From the NCBI RefSeq assembly GCF_021440345.1, contig NZ_JAKCNS010000011.1, positions 186,001-250,000 on the forward strand: a stretch of DNA of 64,000 nt, read 5' to 3'. The notes beneath the pieces were generated by a model. That model made no database searches and was not told where the DNA came from. It saw only the letters and a program-made list of their open reading frames with translations. The stretch's first letter is position 1, and the number at the start of each line of letters is the position of its first letter. A program made the translations under genes and the position numbers. This stretch comes from Kluyvera intermedia. Lineage in GTDB: Bacteria; Pseudomonadota; Gammaproteobacteria; Enterobacterales; Enterobacteriaceae. Shown here piece by piece: positions 8,524 to 18,590 of the stretch.

Positions 8524-10374
8524 TTAAACCTCGTCCACGGATTGGCCTTTCAGCGCCATACGGACGGATTGGTCCATACGACGAGCGGCGAATTCCTGGG
8601 TTTGTTTGTCAACGTTTTTAATGGATTGTTCTATGGCGTCAGTATCATCGCCCTCGGCTGCCGCACTCAGTTCGGCAGCGACGCGGTCAATCTCCTGACG
8701 CTCTGCGGCGCTTAACAGCGCGGCATCAGCAGCGAGCGCACCGTGCAGGCTTTCCAGCACACGCGCCGCTTCCACTTTCTGCTCCGCCAGCATGCGTGCT
8801 TTCACGTCCTGCTCGGCGTAGCTCATGGAATCTTTAATCATGGTGGCGATTTCGCCATCGGTCAGACCGTAGGACGGTTTCACCTGGATCGAGGACTCAA
8901 CGCCGGTGGATTTCTCCATCGCCGTGACGCTCAAGAGACCGTCGGCATCGACCTGGAAGGTGACGCGAATATGCGCACCGCCCGCCGGTAATGCCGGAAT
9001 ACCGCGCAGTGCGAAACGAGCCAACGAGCGGCAGTCCTGCACCAGTTCGCGTTCACCCTGCATGACGTGGATAGACATTGCGGTCTGGCCATCTTTAAAG
9101 GTGGTGAACTCCTGCGCACGCGCCACCGGAATGGTGGTGTTACGCGGGATCACTTTCTCCACCAGGCCGCCCATGGTTTCGAGGCCCAGCGACAGCGGGA
9201 TAACGTCAAGCAGCAGCATTTCGCTGTCCGGCTTGTTGCCCACCAGAATATCGGCCTGAACGGCGGCGCCAATAGCCACCACTTTGTCCGGGTCGATGGA
9301 GGTCAGCGGCGTACGGCCAAAGAATTCACCCACGCGCTCACGCACCAGCGGTACGCGGGTAGAACCACCGACCATCACCACTTCCAGCACTTCATCAGCT
9401 TCCACGCCCGCATCTTTCAGCGCGCGGCGGCAGGCCAGCAGAGTGCGCTTCACCAGCACAGAAATGAGTTCGTTAAACTGCTCGCGGGTGACTTCACCTT
9501 TCCAGCCGGCAACGTCAACGGCCACGCGGTCGGCATCGCTCAGCGCAATTTTGGCCGCGATAGCGGCATCGAGCAGCTCACGCTGTACGCGGTTGTCGCT
9601 GCGATCGGCAATACCCGCCTGTTCGCGGATATGGTCAGCCAGCAGGTGGTCGAAGTCATCGCCGCCCAGCGCGGAATCACCGCCGGTCGCCAGCACTTCA
9701 AACACGCCGCGGCTCAGACGCAGAATCGAGATGTCAAAAGTCCCGCCGCCGAGGTCATACACAGCAATCACGCCTTCCTGACCGGAATCCAGGCCGTAGG
9801 CAATCGCTGCGGCTGTTGGTTCATTGAGCAGACGCAGGACGTGCAGGCCCGCCAGACGCGCAGCGTCCTTGGTGCCCTGACGCTGAGCATCATCAAAATA
9901 GGCCGGAACGGTGATGACCACCCCGTCCAGTTCACCAGCAAGGGATTCGGTGGCACGGGCGGCCAGCGCTTTCAGAATGTCTGCGGAAACGCGAATCGGG
10001 TTCAGTACGCCGGCGTCGGTCACCAGCATCGGCAGGCCGTTTTCACTGGCCTGGAACTGGTACGGCAGATGTGGGTAACGCGTCTGGATGTCCGCCAGCG
10101 AGCGGCCCATCATGCGCTTCACGGAACTGATGGTGTTGGCCGGATCCTGCGCGGCGTTGGTACGCGCGTCATAGCCGACCACGTGGCCCTGCGCCTGGTA
10201 ATGAACGACGGATGGCAGCAGGTGACGTCCCTGGCTGTCAGCCAGCGTCTCAGCCTGGCCGCTACGCACGGTCGCAACCAGAGAATTGGTGGTGCCTAAG
10301 TCGATGCCCACCGCCAGACGACGCTGGTGCGGTGCGGCACTCAGCCCCGGCTCACTAATTTGTAATAAGGCCAT
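8524..10374 (-). CDS. hscA: Hsp70-type chaperone HscA for Fe-S cluster transfer
   Basis: 616 aa, the exact E. coli length. It has an N-terminal ATPase domain ([41 protein letters not shown]) and a C-terminal substrate-binding domain with a helical lid. HscA, stimulated by HscB, binds the LPPVK motif of IscU and drives release of the assembled cluster to acceptor apoproteins. It lies 15 bp after hscB. Confidence 0.97.
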   Translation of the reverse strand: MALLQISEPGLSAAPHQRRLAVGIDLGTTNSLVATVRSGQAETLADSQGRHLLPSVVHYQAQGHVVGYDARTNAAQDPANTISSVKRMMGRSLADIQTRYPHLPYQFQASENGLPMLVTDAGVLNPIRVSADILKALAARATESLAGELDGVVITVPAYFDDAQRQGTKDAARLAGLHVLRLLNEPTAAAIAYGLDSGQEGVIAVYDLGGGTFDISILRLSRGVFEVLATGGDSALGGDDFDHLLADHIREQAGIADRSDNRVQRELLDAAIAAKIALSDADRVAVDVAGWKGEVTREQFNELISVLVKRTLLACRRALKDAGVEADEVLEVVMVGGSTRVPLVRERVGEFFGRTPLTSIDPDKVVAIGAAVQADILVGNKPDSEMLLLDVIPLSLGLETMGGLVEKVIPRNTTIPVARAQEFTTFKDGQTAMSIHVMQGERELVQDCRSLARFALRGIPALPAGGAHIRVTFQVDADGLLSVTAMEKSTGVESSIQVKPSYGLTDGEIATMIKDSMSYAEQDVKARMLAEQKVEAARVLESLHGALAADAALLSAAERQEIDRVAAELSAAAEGDDTDAIEQSIKNVDKQTQEFAARRMDQSVRMALKGQSVDEV

Positions 10375-10389
10375 GTTATGCTTCCAAAA

Positions 10390-10905
10390 TCAGAAATCGA
10401 GCAGCTTTTCTTCGAGTAATTCAGCGCTGCTTTGGAGTTTATCGAGAAAACGCAGTTTACGCACGGTATCCGCCGCCGCGTCCCACGTCTTAGCGTCTAA
10501 TTCCGCCACCATCTGCTGCTGGCGTTGGGTATACATTGTTTTAATGCGCTTTTGCAGGTTTTCAAGGCGGTCGGTGTCTTTCGCCTGCTCAATCTCATCA
10601 AGCTCTTCGCGCAGCTCCAGCTGTTCCATCAGGAACGCGGTGTCGCGGACGGTGTGCTGTTCGGATGAGAGGTCAAAACCGTGCAGGGAGAGCAGATATT
10701 CCGCGCGCGTCAGCGGGTGACGCAGAGTTTGCCATGCCTGATTAATGTTGGCGGAGCGCTGAACCGCAACAAGCTGTTCGGCGTCGCTGGCGCTGGCAAA
10801 ACGATCGGGATGATTCTGACGCTGCAGGTCCTGGAAACGTGCCGCAAGGGCCTGAGTGTCTACGTGATAACCGACTGGCAATCCAAAGAGAGTAAAGTAA
10901 TCCAT
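10390..10905 (-). CDS. hscB: J-domain co-chaperone HscB
   Basis: 171 aa. The N-terminal J domain carries the HPD tripeptide (RQNHPDRF), which stimulates HscA ATPase. The C-terminal three-helix domain binds IscU and delivers it to HscA. It is separated from iscA by 79 bp containing a hairpin, a likely point where transcript levels step down towards hscBA-fdx. Confidence 0.97.
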   Translation of the reverse strand: MDYFTLFGLPVGYHVDTQALAARFQDLQRQNHPDRFASASDAEQLVAVQRSANINQAWQTLRHPLTRAEYLLSLHGFDLSSEQHTVRDTAFLMEQLELREELDEIEQAKDTDRLENLQKRIKTMYTQRQQQMVAELDAKTWDAAADTVRKLRFLDKLQSSAELLEEKLLDF

Positions 10906-10934
10906 GACGATCTCAGGGTTAACTATTTAAAACA

Positions 10935-10970
10935 AACCCCACGCACAGCGATGAAACCATGAGTGGGGTT
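10935..10970 (-). other. hairpin between iscA and hscB
   Basis: AACCCCAC (10935-10942) and GTGGGGTT (10963-10970) form a perfect 8-bp stem with a 20-nt loop. There is no strong T-run, so partial attenuation or mRNA processing within the isc operon is likelier than full termination. Confidence 0.5.
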
Positions 10971-10984
10971 GGCAGGACTCAACA

Positions 10985-11308
10985 TTAGACGTGGAAGCTT
11001 TCGCCGCAACCGCACTCGTCTTTCACGTTAGGGTTGGTGAATTTAAACCCTTCGTTCAGACCTTCTTTCACGAAGTCCAGCTGCGTACCGTCAAGAAATT
11101 GCAGGCTTTTACCGTCGATGACAACCTTCACGCCTTTGTCTTCGAATACGGTATCTTCTGCCGCCGGCTCGTCAACAAATTCCAGTACATAGGCCATACC
11201 TGAACAGCCGGACGTTCTGACGCCCAGACGCAGGCCAAACCCTTTACCGCGGTTTGACAGGAAGGTATTGACTCGCTCTGCTGCACTGTCGCTTAAGGAA
11301 ATCGACAT
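10985..11308 (-). CDS. iscA: A-type Fe-S carrier IscA
   Basis: 107 aa. The three ligand cysteines are present in [13 protein letters not shown] and in the C-terminal CGCGESFHV. IscA binds iron or a cluster and passes [4Fe-4S] units to target enzymes. It lies 18 bp after iscU in the standard iscRSUA order. Confidence 0.97.
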   Translation of the reverse strand: MSISLSDSAAERVNTFLSNRGKGFGLRLGVRTSGCSGMAYVLEFVDEPAAEDTVFEDKGVKVVIDGKSLQFLDGTQLDFVKEGLNEGFKFTNPNVKDECGCGESFHV

Positions 11309-11326
11309 AATAACCTCAACTCTTAA

Positions 11327-11713
11327 TTATTTTGCTTCACGTTTGCTTTTGTAGTCCGCAATGGCGGCTTTAATCGCGTCTTCTGCCAGAATAGAACAGT
11401 GAATTTTCACTGGTGGCAGTTCAAGTTCGTCTGCGATATCGGTGTTTTTAATCGCCTGTGCTTCGTCCAGAGATTTCCCTTTGACCCATTCGGTCACCAG
11501 GGAGCTGGAGGCAATGGCGGAACCGCAGCCGTAAGTCTTGAAACGCGCGTCTTCAATGATACCTTCATTGTTGACTTTAATCTGCAACTTCATCACGTCG
11601 CCGCAGGCCGGTGCGCCGACCATGCCGCTGCCGACGCTATCGTCGCTGTTGTCGAAAGAACCGACGTTACGTGGGTTCTCGTAGTGATCGATTACTTTTT
11701 CGCTGTAAGCCAT
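11327..11713 (-). CDS. iscU: Fe-S scaffold protein IscU
   Basis: 128 aa. It is the scaffold on which IscS-derived sulfur and iron are assembled. The three conserved Cys are in APACGD, TYGCGSA and KIHCSI, with the HscA-recognition motif LPPVK just before the third. It is 23 bp downstream of iscS with a good ribosome site (AAGGAG). Confidence 0.98.
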   Translation of the reverse strand: MAYSEKVIDHYENPRNVGSFDNSDDSVGSGMVGAPACGDVMKLQIKVNNEGIIEDARFKTYGCGSAIASSSLVTEWVKGKSLDEAQAIKNTDIADELELPPVKIHCSILAEDAIKAAIADYKSKREAK

Positions 11714-11736
11714 GATGAATTCTCCTTATCTACCGA

Positions 11737-12951
11737 TTAATGATGTGACCATTCAATGCTGTTCAGATCCACGCCCTGCTTGAACATTTCCCACAGTGGA
11801 GAAAGGTCGCGCAGACGGCCAATGGAGTTGCGAACCAGATTGATGGCGTAGTCAATCTCTTCTTCGGTAGTGAAACGACCTAAAGAGAAACGAATGGAGC
11901 TATGCGCCAGCTCATCAGTCATACCCAGCGCGCGCAGCACGTAGGATGGCTCAAGGCTTGCGGAAGTACAGGCAGAACCGGAAGAGACGGCCAGATCTTT
12001 CAGCGCCATGATCAGCGACTCGCCTTCAACAAAGTTGAAGCTGACGTTGAGGATGTTCGGTGCGCCCTGCTCGAGGTCACCGTTAAGGTAAACCTCTTCC
12101 ATATCTTTCACGCCATTCCACAGACGGTTACGCAGACCGCGCAGGCGCGCCATCTCGGTTTCCATCTCTTCTTTCGCGATACGGTAAGCTTCACCCATAC
12201 CGACGATCTGGTGGACAGGCAGAGTACCGGAACGCATGCCGCGCTCGTGACCGCCGCCGTGCATTTGCGCTTCGATACGGATACGTGGCTTACGACGAAC
12301 ATACAGCGCGCCGATACCTTTTGGACCGTAAATTTTGTGACCGGAGAAGGACATCAGGTCAACTTTCAGCTGGCTCAGATCGATTGGCAGTTTGCCCACG
12401 CTCTGAGTCGCATCCACGTGATAGATGATACCGCGCGCACGGCACATTTCGCCGATAGTCGCGATATCCTGCACCACGCCGATTTCGTTGTTCACGTGCA
12501 TGATAGAAACGAGGATGGTGTCATCACGCATCGCCGCTTCGAGCTCTTTCAGGTCGATAATCCCGTTGCGCTGTGGCGCCAGATAGGTAATTTCAAAACC
12601 TTCACGCTCGAGCTGACGACAGGTGTCGAGCACGGCTTTATGTTCGGTTTTGCTGGTGATGATGTGCTTGCCTTTTTTCTGATAAAAGTTGGCTGCACCT
12701 TTAATCGCCAGGTTATCGGATTCAGTCGCACCGGAAGTAAATACGATTTCGCGCGGGTCTGCACCAACGAGCTCGGCAATCTGGTTACGGGCGATATCTA
12801 CCGCCTCTTCAGCATGCCAGCCGAAACGGTGTGAACGGGAAGCGGGGTTACCAAAGTTTCCGTCCAGGGTCAGACACTGCATCATTTTCTCGGCAACACG
12901 CGGGTCCACCGGCGTGGTTGCGGAGTAGTCGAGATAGATCGGTAATTTCAT
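11737..12951 (-). CDS. iscS: cysteine desulfurase IscS
   Basis: 404 aa, PLP-dependent. It supplies sulfur for Fe-S clusters, tRNA thiolation and thiamine synthesis. The PLP lysine is in [12 protein letters not shown] and the persulfide Cys in [11 protein letters not shown]-terminal [20 protein letters not shown] and overall length match E. coli. The 162-bp gap from iscR holds a strong hairpin; in E. coli this is where the RyhB sRNA acts to uncouple iscR from iscSUA. Confidence 0.98.
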   Translation of the reverse strand: MKLPIYLDYSATTPVDPRVAEKMMQCLTLDGNFGNPASRSHRFGWHAEEAVDIARNQIAELVGADPREIVFTSGATESDNLAIKGAANFYQKKGKHIITSKTEHKAVLDTCRQLEREGFEITYLAPQRNGIIDLKELEAAMRDDTILVSIMHVNNEIGVVQDIATIGEMCRARGIIYHVDATQSVGKLPIDLSQLKVDLMSFSGHKIYGPKGIGALYVRRKPRIRIEAQMHGGGHERGMRSGTLPVHQIVGMGEAYRIAKEEMETEMARLRGLRNRLWNGVKDMEEVYLNGDLEQGAPNILNVSFNFVEGESLIMALKDLAVSSGSACTSASLEPSYVLRALGMTDELAHSSIRFSLGRFTTEEEIDYAINLVRNSIGRLRDLSPLWEMFKQGVDLNSIEWSHH

Positions 12952-13071
12952 TGCTCTTTAACTCCGTACATCACTCAATGCAAGGAATCAGGCAACCGGC
13001 TGGATGTACGACCGTGTTGACGGAACCAAAGTCCCGGCCTGACTCTGAAATCTCTTTTTTATTTAACCAGG

Positions 13072-13104
13072 CCTGCCGGATGTGCCCTGGTGGCACACGG
13101 CAGG
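13072..13104 (-). other. iscR-iscS intergenic stem-loop
   Basis: CCTGCCGGATGTGCC (13072-13086) pairs with GGCACACGGCAGG (13092-13104) with a small bulge, just after the iscR stop. In E. coli a structure here protects the iscR fragment when RyhB triggers decay of iscSUA mRNA. The same role is inferred. Confidence 0.6.
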
Positions 13105-13113
13105 AGCGGTTGA

Positions 13114-13605
13114 TTATGCACGTAACTTAACGTCGATTGCGTCTTGTACGCGATTATTGCGGGTGGTGTCATGCGTATGCTGGCGGCCAGACACATCCAG
13201 AACTTCCTGGTTATTCACCAGTTCACCCAGGGTGATGTTGTTCAGGAAACCGGTCAGACGGTCGCTCAGATCGCGCCACAGTGCGTGGGTCAAACATTTA
13301 TCGCCGCCCTGGCAGCCGCCTTTACCCTGGCAGCGGGTCGCGTCAACGGATTCATCCACTGCGCTAATCACTTCACCCACTGCGATGTGGATAGCTTCTT
13401 TCCCCAGCAGATAACCACCGCCTGGTCCGCGAACGCTGGATACTAATCCATTTTTACGCAGACGGGAAAACAGCTGCTCCAGATAGGAGAGTGAGATTCC
13501 CTGACGTTCAGAAATATCGGCCAACGGTACCGGGCCCGATTCGGAGTTGAGTGCAACGTCCAGCATCGCTGTCACGGCATAACGCCCTTTAGATGTCAGT
13601 CTCAT
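13114..13605 (-). CDS. iscR: Fe-S-sensing Rrf2 regulator IscR
   Basis: 163 aa. The N-terminal winged helix [19 protein letters not shown] is typical of the Rrf2 family. The cluster ligands lie in [19 protein letters not shown] (three Cys and the nearby His). [2Fe-2S]-IscR represses its own operon; the apo form activates suf and other genes. A few residues in the C-terminal tail differ from E. coli, where the protein is one residue shorter. Confidence 0.98.
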   Translation of the reverse strand: MRLTSKGRYAVTAMLDVALNSESGPVPLADISERQGISLSYLEQLFSRLRKNGLVSSVRGPGGGYLLGKEAIHIAVGEVISAVDESVDATRCQGKGGCQGGDKCLTHALWRDLSDRLTGFLNNITLGELVNNQEVLDVSGRQHTHDTTRNNRVQDAIDVKLRA

Positions 13606-13680
13606 GTCTTACTTAACCTCAAAACTCGCCCCTGCCCGGGGTTTTTAATAATATAATGGGGGTATTGCATAGCAGGGCCA

Positions 13681-13709
13681 AGTCTGACATTCCCGACTAA
13701 AACAGTCAA
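13681..13709 (-). promoter_or_regulatory. isc operon promoter
   Basis: On the minus strand TTGACT (13709-13704) and CAGACT (13686-13681) are 17 bp apart and about 75 bp upstream of the iscR ATG. They match the layout of the E. coli iscR promoter. The segment that follows, ATACCCCCATTATAT, resembles the IscR type 1 site region known there. Confidence 0.6.
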
Positions 13710-13763
13710 CTATTTACTTGAGTAAATTAGTCAGGTATTTGGCGTTCCGTGCGGTATTCATCT

Positions 13764-13836
13764 GCCAGATAGCGCTTCGCTTATCAGGGCGACACATCGC
13801 ACGGCCAGTGAGCCGGATAAGCAGGCGCTATCCGGC
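13764..13836. repeat. REP/BIME element upstream of isc, 3' of trmJ
   Basis: Two REP-like palindromes, 13764-13790 (GATAGCGCTTCGCTTATC core) and 13812-13836 (GCCGGATAAG...CTATCCGGC), lie 10 bp beyond the trmJ stop codon. Such paired elements commonly stabilise mRNA 3' ends or bind gyrase. Confidence 0.75.
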
Positions 13837-13846
13837 CTCAACGCAG

Positions 13847-14581
13847 TTACTTGCCTTTATTCTGCTGCTCAATTGACGCCAGAATACCGCGCAGGATGTT
13901 CAACTCCTGGCTTTCCGGACGCGCGCGGGTGAACATGCGGCGCAGCTTATTCATCACCTGCCCTGGATGGTTTTCACGAATAAAGCCGGTAGACAGCAGC
14001 GTCTGCTCCAGATGGCCGTAAAAACGTTCCAGGTCATCGACCAACGGATAAGGGGTTTCATCCTGCTCAACGACCGGAGCATCGTTTTCCTGCGCCGCCA
14101 GCCAGGCCATGCGCACTTCATACGCAATAACCTGCACCGCCATCGCCAGGTTCAGCGAGCTGTATTCAGGGTTGGCGGCAATCGCTACGTGATAGTGGCA
14201 TTTCTGCAATTCGTCGTTGGTCAGGCCAACGCGTTCGCGGCCAAACACCAGCGCCACCGGCGCGTGCGCGCCTTCCGCAACGCTTTTCAGACCGCATTCA
14301 CGCGGATCGAGCATCGGCCACGGCAGCGTGCGGGAACGCGCGCTGGTGCCCACCACCAGGCTACACCCGGCCAGCGCTTCGTCGAGAGTATCGACAATCT
14401 GCGCGTTACCAATAACGTCGCTGGCGCCTGCCGCGAGGGCGATGGCCTGCGAGTCCGGTTTGACCAGCGGGTTAACCAGCCACAGATTAGTTAAACCCAT
14501 GGTTTTCATAGCGCGGGCCACGGAGCCCATGTTGCCGGTGTGAGAGGTTTCGACCAGCACGATTCGGATATTTTGCAGCAT
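13847..14581 (-). CDS. trmJ: tRNA (cytidine/uridine-32-2'-O)-methyltransferase TrmJ
   Basis: 244 aa from the preferred ATG at 14581 ([20 protein letters not shown], as in E. coli); an ATG 6 bases upstream is also possible. SpoU/SPOUT methyltransferase that methylates the 2'-OH of tRNA position 32. Conserved AdoMet/knot segments include [25 protein letters not shown] and [15 protein letters not shown]. It is divergent from suhB with a 118-bp gap. Confidence 0.95.
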   Translation of the reverse strand: MLQNIRIVLVETSHTGNMGSVARAMKTMGLTNLWLVNPLVKPDSQAIALAAGASDVIGNAQIVDTLDEALAGCSLVVGTSARSRTLPWPMLDPRECGLKSVAEGAHAPVALVFGRERVGLTNDELQKCHYHVAIAANPEYSSLNLAMAVQVIAYEVRMAWLAAQENDAPVVEQDETPYPLVDDLERFYGHLEQTLLSTGFIRENHPGQVMNKLRRMFTRARPESQELNILRGILASIEQQNKGK

Positions 14582-14699
14582 TGTCATTCTTCGTCTAAAG
14601 ATTATTCGGCCATATTATCATAAAACGAAGACATGTTCTGTTCTCGCTGCTATACTCTGCGCCGTTTTCCCGTTCTTTAACATCCAGTGAGAGAGACCG

Positions 14700-15503
14700 A
14701 TGCATCCGATGCTGACCATCGCCGTGCGCGCAGCGCGCAAGGCGGGTAATGTAATTGCCAAACACTATGAAACGCCTGACTCAGTTGAAACGAGCCAGAA
14801 AGGCAGTAACGATTTCGTGACTAACGTCGATAAAGCCGCCGAAGCGATTATTATCGAAACGATCCGCAAATCTTACCCGCAACACACCATTATCACCGAA
14901 GAAAGCGGTGAACATGTTGGCGAAGATCTGGATGTTCAATGGGTTATCGATCCACTGGATGGCACCACCAACTTTATCAAACGTCTGCCGCACTTCGCGG
15001 TATCCATCGCAGTACGCATCAAAGGCCGTACTGAAGTCGCCGTTGTTTACGATCCAATGCGTAACGAACTGTTCACCGCTACCCGTGGCCAGGGCGCACA
15101 GCTCAACGGCTACCGTCTGCGTGGCAGCATCGCTCGCGATCTGGACGGTACTATCATTGCTACCGGCTTCCCGTTCAAAGCCAAGCAGCACGCTCCGGCT
15201 TATATGAAAATCCTCGGCAACATGTTTACCGAATGCGCGGACTTCCGTCGCACCGGTTCTGCTGCGCTGGATCTGGCCTACGTTGCCGCAGCCCGCGTTG
15301 ACGGCTACTTCGAAATCGGCCTGAAGCCATGGGACTTCGCCGCTGGCGAACTGATCGCTCGTGAAGCTGGCGCACTGGTGTGTGACTTCACCGGCGGCCA
15401 CAACTACATGATGACCGGCAACATCGTTGCGGGTAACCCACGTGTTGTGAAAGCGATGCTGGCTAACATGCGTGACGAACTGAGCGAAGCGCTGAAGCGC
15501 TAA
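14700..15503 (+). CDS. suhB: inositol-1-monophosphatase / transcription factor SuhB
   Basis: 267 aa, the E. coli length. It is a Mg-dependent phosphatase of the IMPase fold and also part of the Nus complex needed for rRNA antitermination. The metal-binding signature DPLDGTTNF and the later GSAALDLAYVAAARVDGYFE are intact. The ATG follows AGAGAGACCG. A -10-like TATACT lies at 14651-14656. Confidence 0.97.
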   Translation: MHPMLTIAVRAARKAGNVIAKHYETPDSVETSQKGSNDFVTNVDKAAEAIIIETIRKSYPQHTIITEESGEHVGEDLDVQWVIDPLDGTTNFIKRLPHFAVSIAVRIKGRTEVAVVYDPMRNELFTATRGQGAQLNGYRLRGSIARDLDGTIIATGFPFKAKQHAPAYMKILGNMFTECADFRRTGSAALDLAYVAAARVDGYFEIGLKPWDFAAGELIAREAGALVCDFTGGHNYMMTGNIVAGNPRVVKAMLANMRDELSEALKR

Positions 15504-15510
15504 GTGATTG

Positions 15511-15588
15511 CCCGGTAGCGTGATGCTTACCGGGACAACAAAATTGAAGGTCGGATATGGCGTTAGCCGCTATCCGGCCTTTTTTTTT
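15511..15588. terminator. suhB: REP-like hairpin and intrinsic terminator after suhB
   Basis: CCCGGTAGCGTGATGCTTACCGGG (15511-15534) is a short palindrome and is given here only as a pair of arms CCCGGTA/TACCGGG. It is followed by GGTCGGATATGGC/GCCGCTATCCGGCC (15549-15579) and a run of T to 15588. The second is a strong Rho-independent terminator for suhB and abuts the stop codon of the convergent transporter gene. Confidence 0.8.
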
Positions 15589-16567
15589 AAAATGGACGCA
15601 GCCCGCGTCCCGCCGGAACCGCACTTCCCCACATCACCACCGCCGCAACGACCAGAATGACGCCGCCGGCTAATGCCAGCGTGCTCCAGCCCACCTGCCG
15701 CCACAGCGCCGGCGTTTTATTGCCGCTCAGTTTGACCGCCAGCGAGCGAAACGCATGTACCAGCAGCGCCAACGAGGTAATCGTCAATGATGTGCCCGCC
15801 GCCATCGCCAGCGCCGATGCCATTCCCCAGGCGAATACACCAATCACTTTACTGAACAGCAGTACCATAATTGCCCCCGAACACGGGCGCATTCCCATTG
15901 AGAGAATAATCATCAGCCTGGCGCGCCAGTCATCGTCACGGGCAAGCTGGTCGGGATTCGGCATATGCTGATGCCCACAGCCGCAGCCATCGTGATGGAC
16001 ATGGTGTGGGGTGAAAGCGGTGAATTTCGGTTTTCGCAGCAGCACGCGTAGCTTTTTCAGCGCCCGCCAGCACAACATTAGCCCCAGTACGCCCACCAGC
16101 CCATAGCTGGCTTTCTCCAACCAAAAACTGCTGAGATGCAGCTGGCGCGCAGGCAATTGCAGGATGCTAAGCACTACCACCACCAGAACAATCGCCACCA
16201 GCCCCTGTAATAAAGAAGAGGCCAGCGTCAGGCCAATACTCGACTTCAGTTTAGATGGGTGCGTGGCAAGCCAGGTGGTGATCACCACTTTGCCGTGCCC
16301 CGGCCCTAACGCATGCAGCACGCCATAGGTGAAACTAAACAGCAGCAGCGTCATCCCCGCCTGCCCCGGATTAGCGGCCACCGCTTTAAGCAGGCTGCTC
16401 ATCTGCTGGTTAACTTCACGCTGCCAGATAACGCTTTTTAACATCACCTGCGGCCAGACCTGCCACAGCCAGAGCAACCCGGCGATAGCCGCGACGGCGA
16501 AAATCAACAACGGCCATAGCTGTAGCCAGCGGCGCGCGGGACGACGGTTAACGGAGATCACGGACAT
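15587..16567 (-). CDS. NicO-family nickel/cobalt (metal) exporter
   Basis: 326-aa inner-membrane protein of the NicO/RcnA-like family with six to seven membrane segments. The family motifs are HALGPGHGKVVI (helix 2 region) and SMGMRPCSGAIMVL. Between them lies a cytosolic His/Cys-rich loop, HHVHHDGCGCGHQHM, likely to bind metal. Its start overlaps the end of the DUF1007 gene by 10 bp, so the two are coupled. DUF1007-NicO pairs are widely annotated as metal efflux or metal uptake-related systems; which metal is moved cannot be told here. It sits where E. coli has yfhR. Confidence 0.85.
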   Translation of the reverse strand: MSVISVNRRPARRWLQLWPLLIFAVAAIAGLLWLWQVWPQVMLKSVIWQREVNQQMSSLLKAVAANPGQAGMTLLLFSFTYGVLHALGPGHGKVVITTWLATHPSKLKSSIGLTLASSLLQGLVAIVLVVVVLSILQLPARQLHLSSFWLEKASYGLVGVLGLMLCWRALKKLRVLLRKPKFTAFTPHHVHHDGCGCGHQHMPNPDQLARDDDWRARLMIILSMGMRPCSGAIMVLLFSKVIGVFAWGMASALAMAAGTSLTITSLALLVHAFRSLAVKLSGNKTPALWRQVGWSTLALAGGVILVVAAVVMWGSAVPAGRGLRPF

Positions 16568-17196
16568 TGGATGGTCACCTTCTGGGCAAACTGTTTACCG
16601 AGCTCCATGTCCTCTGCCGGCGCATCCTCTTTATCAAGTGACTGGGCGTACAGGAGCATATCGTCATTGGGTTTTGGCGTATGCACACTCACTTTGCACG
16701 TACCTTGATAGTCAGGTGCAAAGGCAACATCGCTATCTTTTTCGTAGCTCATGTCGACGTAATAGGTCGGGTCGAAAGTGGAGAAGGTATAGGTCTGCCC
16801 GGCCAGAGGCTGCGGCTTTGCCAGCGGTAGCGTGAAGGTCAGCACCGACTGATGCCCCTGGCGTGCCAGGCCGTAGGCCGTGGGCAAATTGTCAAATTTC
16901 ACCTTTTGGCCGTTATGCCAGAATTCAGAAAAATAGTGCTGCCCCAGCACGTTGGCCATCACCTCCGCCGCCAGTTTTTTCCACACTTCATCCCCCGGCT
17001 TGGCATTTCCGGCGTCGTAGAGCAGATCGGCAGACGTCAGTTCGTCCATCGTCCAGCGCATGTTCATGCCAGTGAGCTGGCCGTCACTGACCACCAGTTG
17101 ATTGGTGATGGTAATAAAACTGTGCGGGTGCGCGCGGGCGCTTAACGATAAAACCGCAAGAAACACCAGAACCGCGCATTGTTTCACTCTCTTCAT
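16558..17196 (-). CDS. DUF1007 family periplasmic protein
   Basis: 212 aa, starting at MKRVKQCAVLVFLAVLSLSA, a Sec signal peptide probably cleaved after ARA so that the mature protein begins HPHSFITI. The conserved HPH at the mature N-terminus is a plausible metal ligand. The ATG at 17196 has GAGG upstream; a longer reading to 17253 would add residues before the signal and is unlikely. It partners with the NicO transporter downstream, probably as a periplasmic metal-binding or adaptor component. Confidence 0.85.
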   Translation of the reverse strand: MKRVKQCAVLVFLAVLSLSARAHPHSFITITNQLVVSDGQLTGMNMRWTMDELTSADLLYDAGNAKPGDEVWKKLAAEVMANVLGQHYFSEFWHNGQKVKFDNLPTAYGLARQGHQSVLTFTLPLAKPQPLAGQTYTFSTFDPTYYVDMSYEKDSDVAFAPDYQGTCKVSVHTPKPNDDMLLYAQSLDKEDAPAEDMELGKQFAQKVTIQCP

Positions 17197-17312
17197 CCGT
17201 TCCTCAGTGAAAAATTCTGTGACCGCCGCCAGCATTCCTAAGCGAAAGCCCATTAGCTGCCGTTATCTTTTGTCTACGCTTATTCCTAATACCTGCTGCT
17301 GGATGCCAACAG

Positions 17313-18590
17313 ATGATGACCGTACACGAACCGCCATCTGTGCTTTCCAGTCCGCAGCGCCGCTGCCAGGCGCTGCTGATGCTGTATCTCCCAGAACACG
17401 TCATTACGCCGGAATATATTGGCAAAGTGAATAATGTCGATGTTTCTACGGCCCGGCAAGATATCGTTGGGGCCGGCCAGGAGATCGAGCGTTACCATCG
17501 TCTGGCGATCGCCACTTTGGCGGATGGCCGCTATCGGATTGAAGGCACCAATCTCGACCTACGCCTGTGCTTGCTGCACTGGCTTCGCCGCGCTTTGCGC
17601 CTGTGCCCGCATTTCGTCAATCATCATTTTACGCCGGCGATTAAAACGCAGCTTAAACAGTTGAAAATCGCCCGCAACCTCTATGATGAAACCAATCTTC
17701 AGGCGCTGGTCAATCGCTGTGGGCGCAGTTTACAGCGGCAGTTTGAATCCCGCGATGGGCAGTTTTTACGCCTCTATTTGCAATACTGTTTATTACAACA
17801 TCATCAAGGGGAAAGCCCGCATTTCAATACGCAGCAAAGCGCATGGGCCAGCGCGAGCGTCGAATTTCAAACGGCAGCGGAGATCGTGCGCCACTGGCAA
17901 AGACGCGTTCGCCAAATCCCTAACCATCACGAACAGCATTTTCTGGCACTGCTGTTTATGCTGCTCAAAGTCCCTGACCCGCACGATGATGTTCGTGAAC
18001 AGGACAAGCAGTTACAACACGCCGTGACCCGATTAGTTGACCATTTTCAGCAGGTCGCCGGCTGCCGCTTTACCGACGAAAGCGGTGTCGGCAATCACCT
18101 TTATATTCATCTGGCGCAGGCGCTCAACCGCTGCGTCTTTGGGATCGGTATCGACAACCACTTATCCGAAGAGATCCACCGCCTTTATCCTCGGCTGATC
18201 CGCACCACTCGCGTGGCACTGTTGGAATTTGAAACGCGCTATTCCCTGCGTTTTAGCGATGATGAAGCGGCGTTGATTGCGGTGATTTTTGGCGCAGGAT
18301 TAATGCAGGAGAGCGAATTGCACGAAAAACAGGTGGTGTTATTAACCGGCGATAATCCGTTGCTGGAACAGGAAATTGAGCAACAGCTGCGCGAGTTGAC
18401 CCTGCTGCCGCTCAATGTGAAGTATCTGGCGGTACCGATTTTCCAGAAAGAAGGTGCGCCGAAGGACAGCACCCTGGTGATTTCGCCTTACGCCATCGTC
18501 CTGCCGTTGTTCTCACCGCCGCTGATTCACGCCGAGCAGTCGCTCAGCGAGCATCAGCAGCAGCACATCTGTAAAATACTCGAGACTTAG
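17313..18590 (+). CDS. csiE: stationary-phase-inducible protein CsiE
   Basis: 425 aa, homologous to E. coli CsiE, with PTS-regulation-domain-like segments and a conserved LLPLNVKYL region. In E. coli csiE is induced by starvation under CRP and sigma-S; its biochemical function is not known. It is divergent from the DUF1007 gene (116-bp gap). Its TAG stop overlaps the TAA of convergent hcaT by two bases inside the shared CTTAG. Confidence 0.92.
   Translation: MMTVHEPPSVLSSPQRRCQALLMLYLPEHVITPEYIGKVNNVDVSTARQDIVGAGQEIERYHRLAIATLADGRYRIEGTNLDLRLCLLHWLRRALRLCPHFVNHHFTPAIKTQLKQLKIARNLYDETNLQALVNRCGRSLQRQFESRDGQFLRLYLQYCLLQHHQGESPHFNTQQSAWASASVEFQTAAEIVRHWQRRVRQIPNHHEQHFLALLFMLLKVPDPHDDVREQDKQLQHAVTRLVDHFQQVAGCRFTDESGVGNHLYIHLAQALNRCVFGIGIDNHLSEEIHRLYPRLIRTTRVALLEFETRYSLRFSDDEAALIAVIFGAGLMQESELHEKQVVLLTGDNPLLEQEIEQQLRELTLLPLNVKYLAVPIFQKEGAPKDSTLVISPYAIVLPLFSPPLIHAEQSLSEHQQQHICKILET

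Noticed and set aside
9067-10299. 410-codon plus-strand frame across hscA, and similar long frames opposite purL (35793-37643, 37734-39065)
   Set aside because: Opposite-strand shadows of well-conserved GC-rich genes; products are His/Arg/Gln-rich with no family resemblance.
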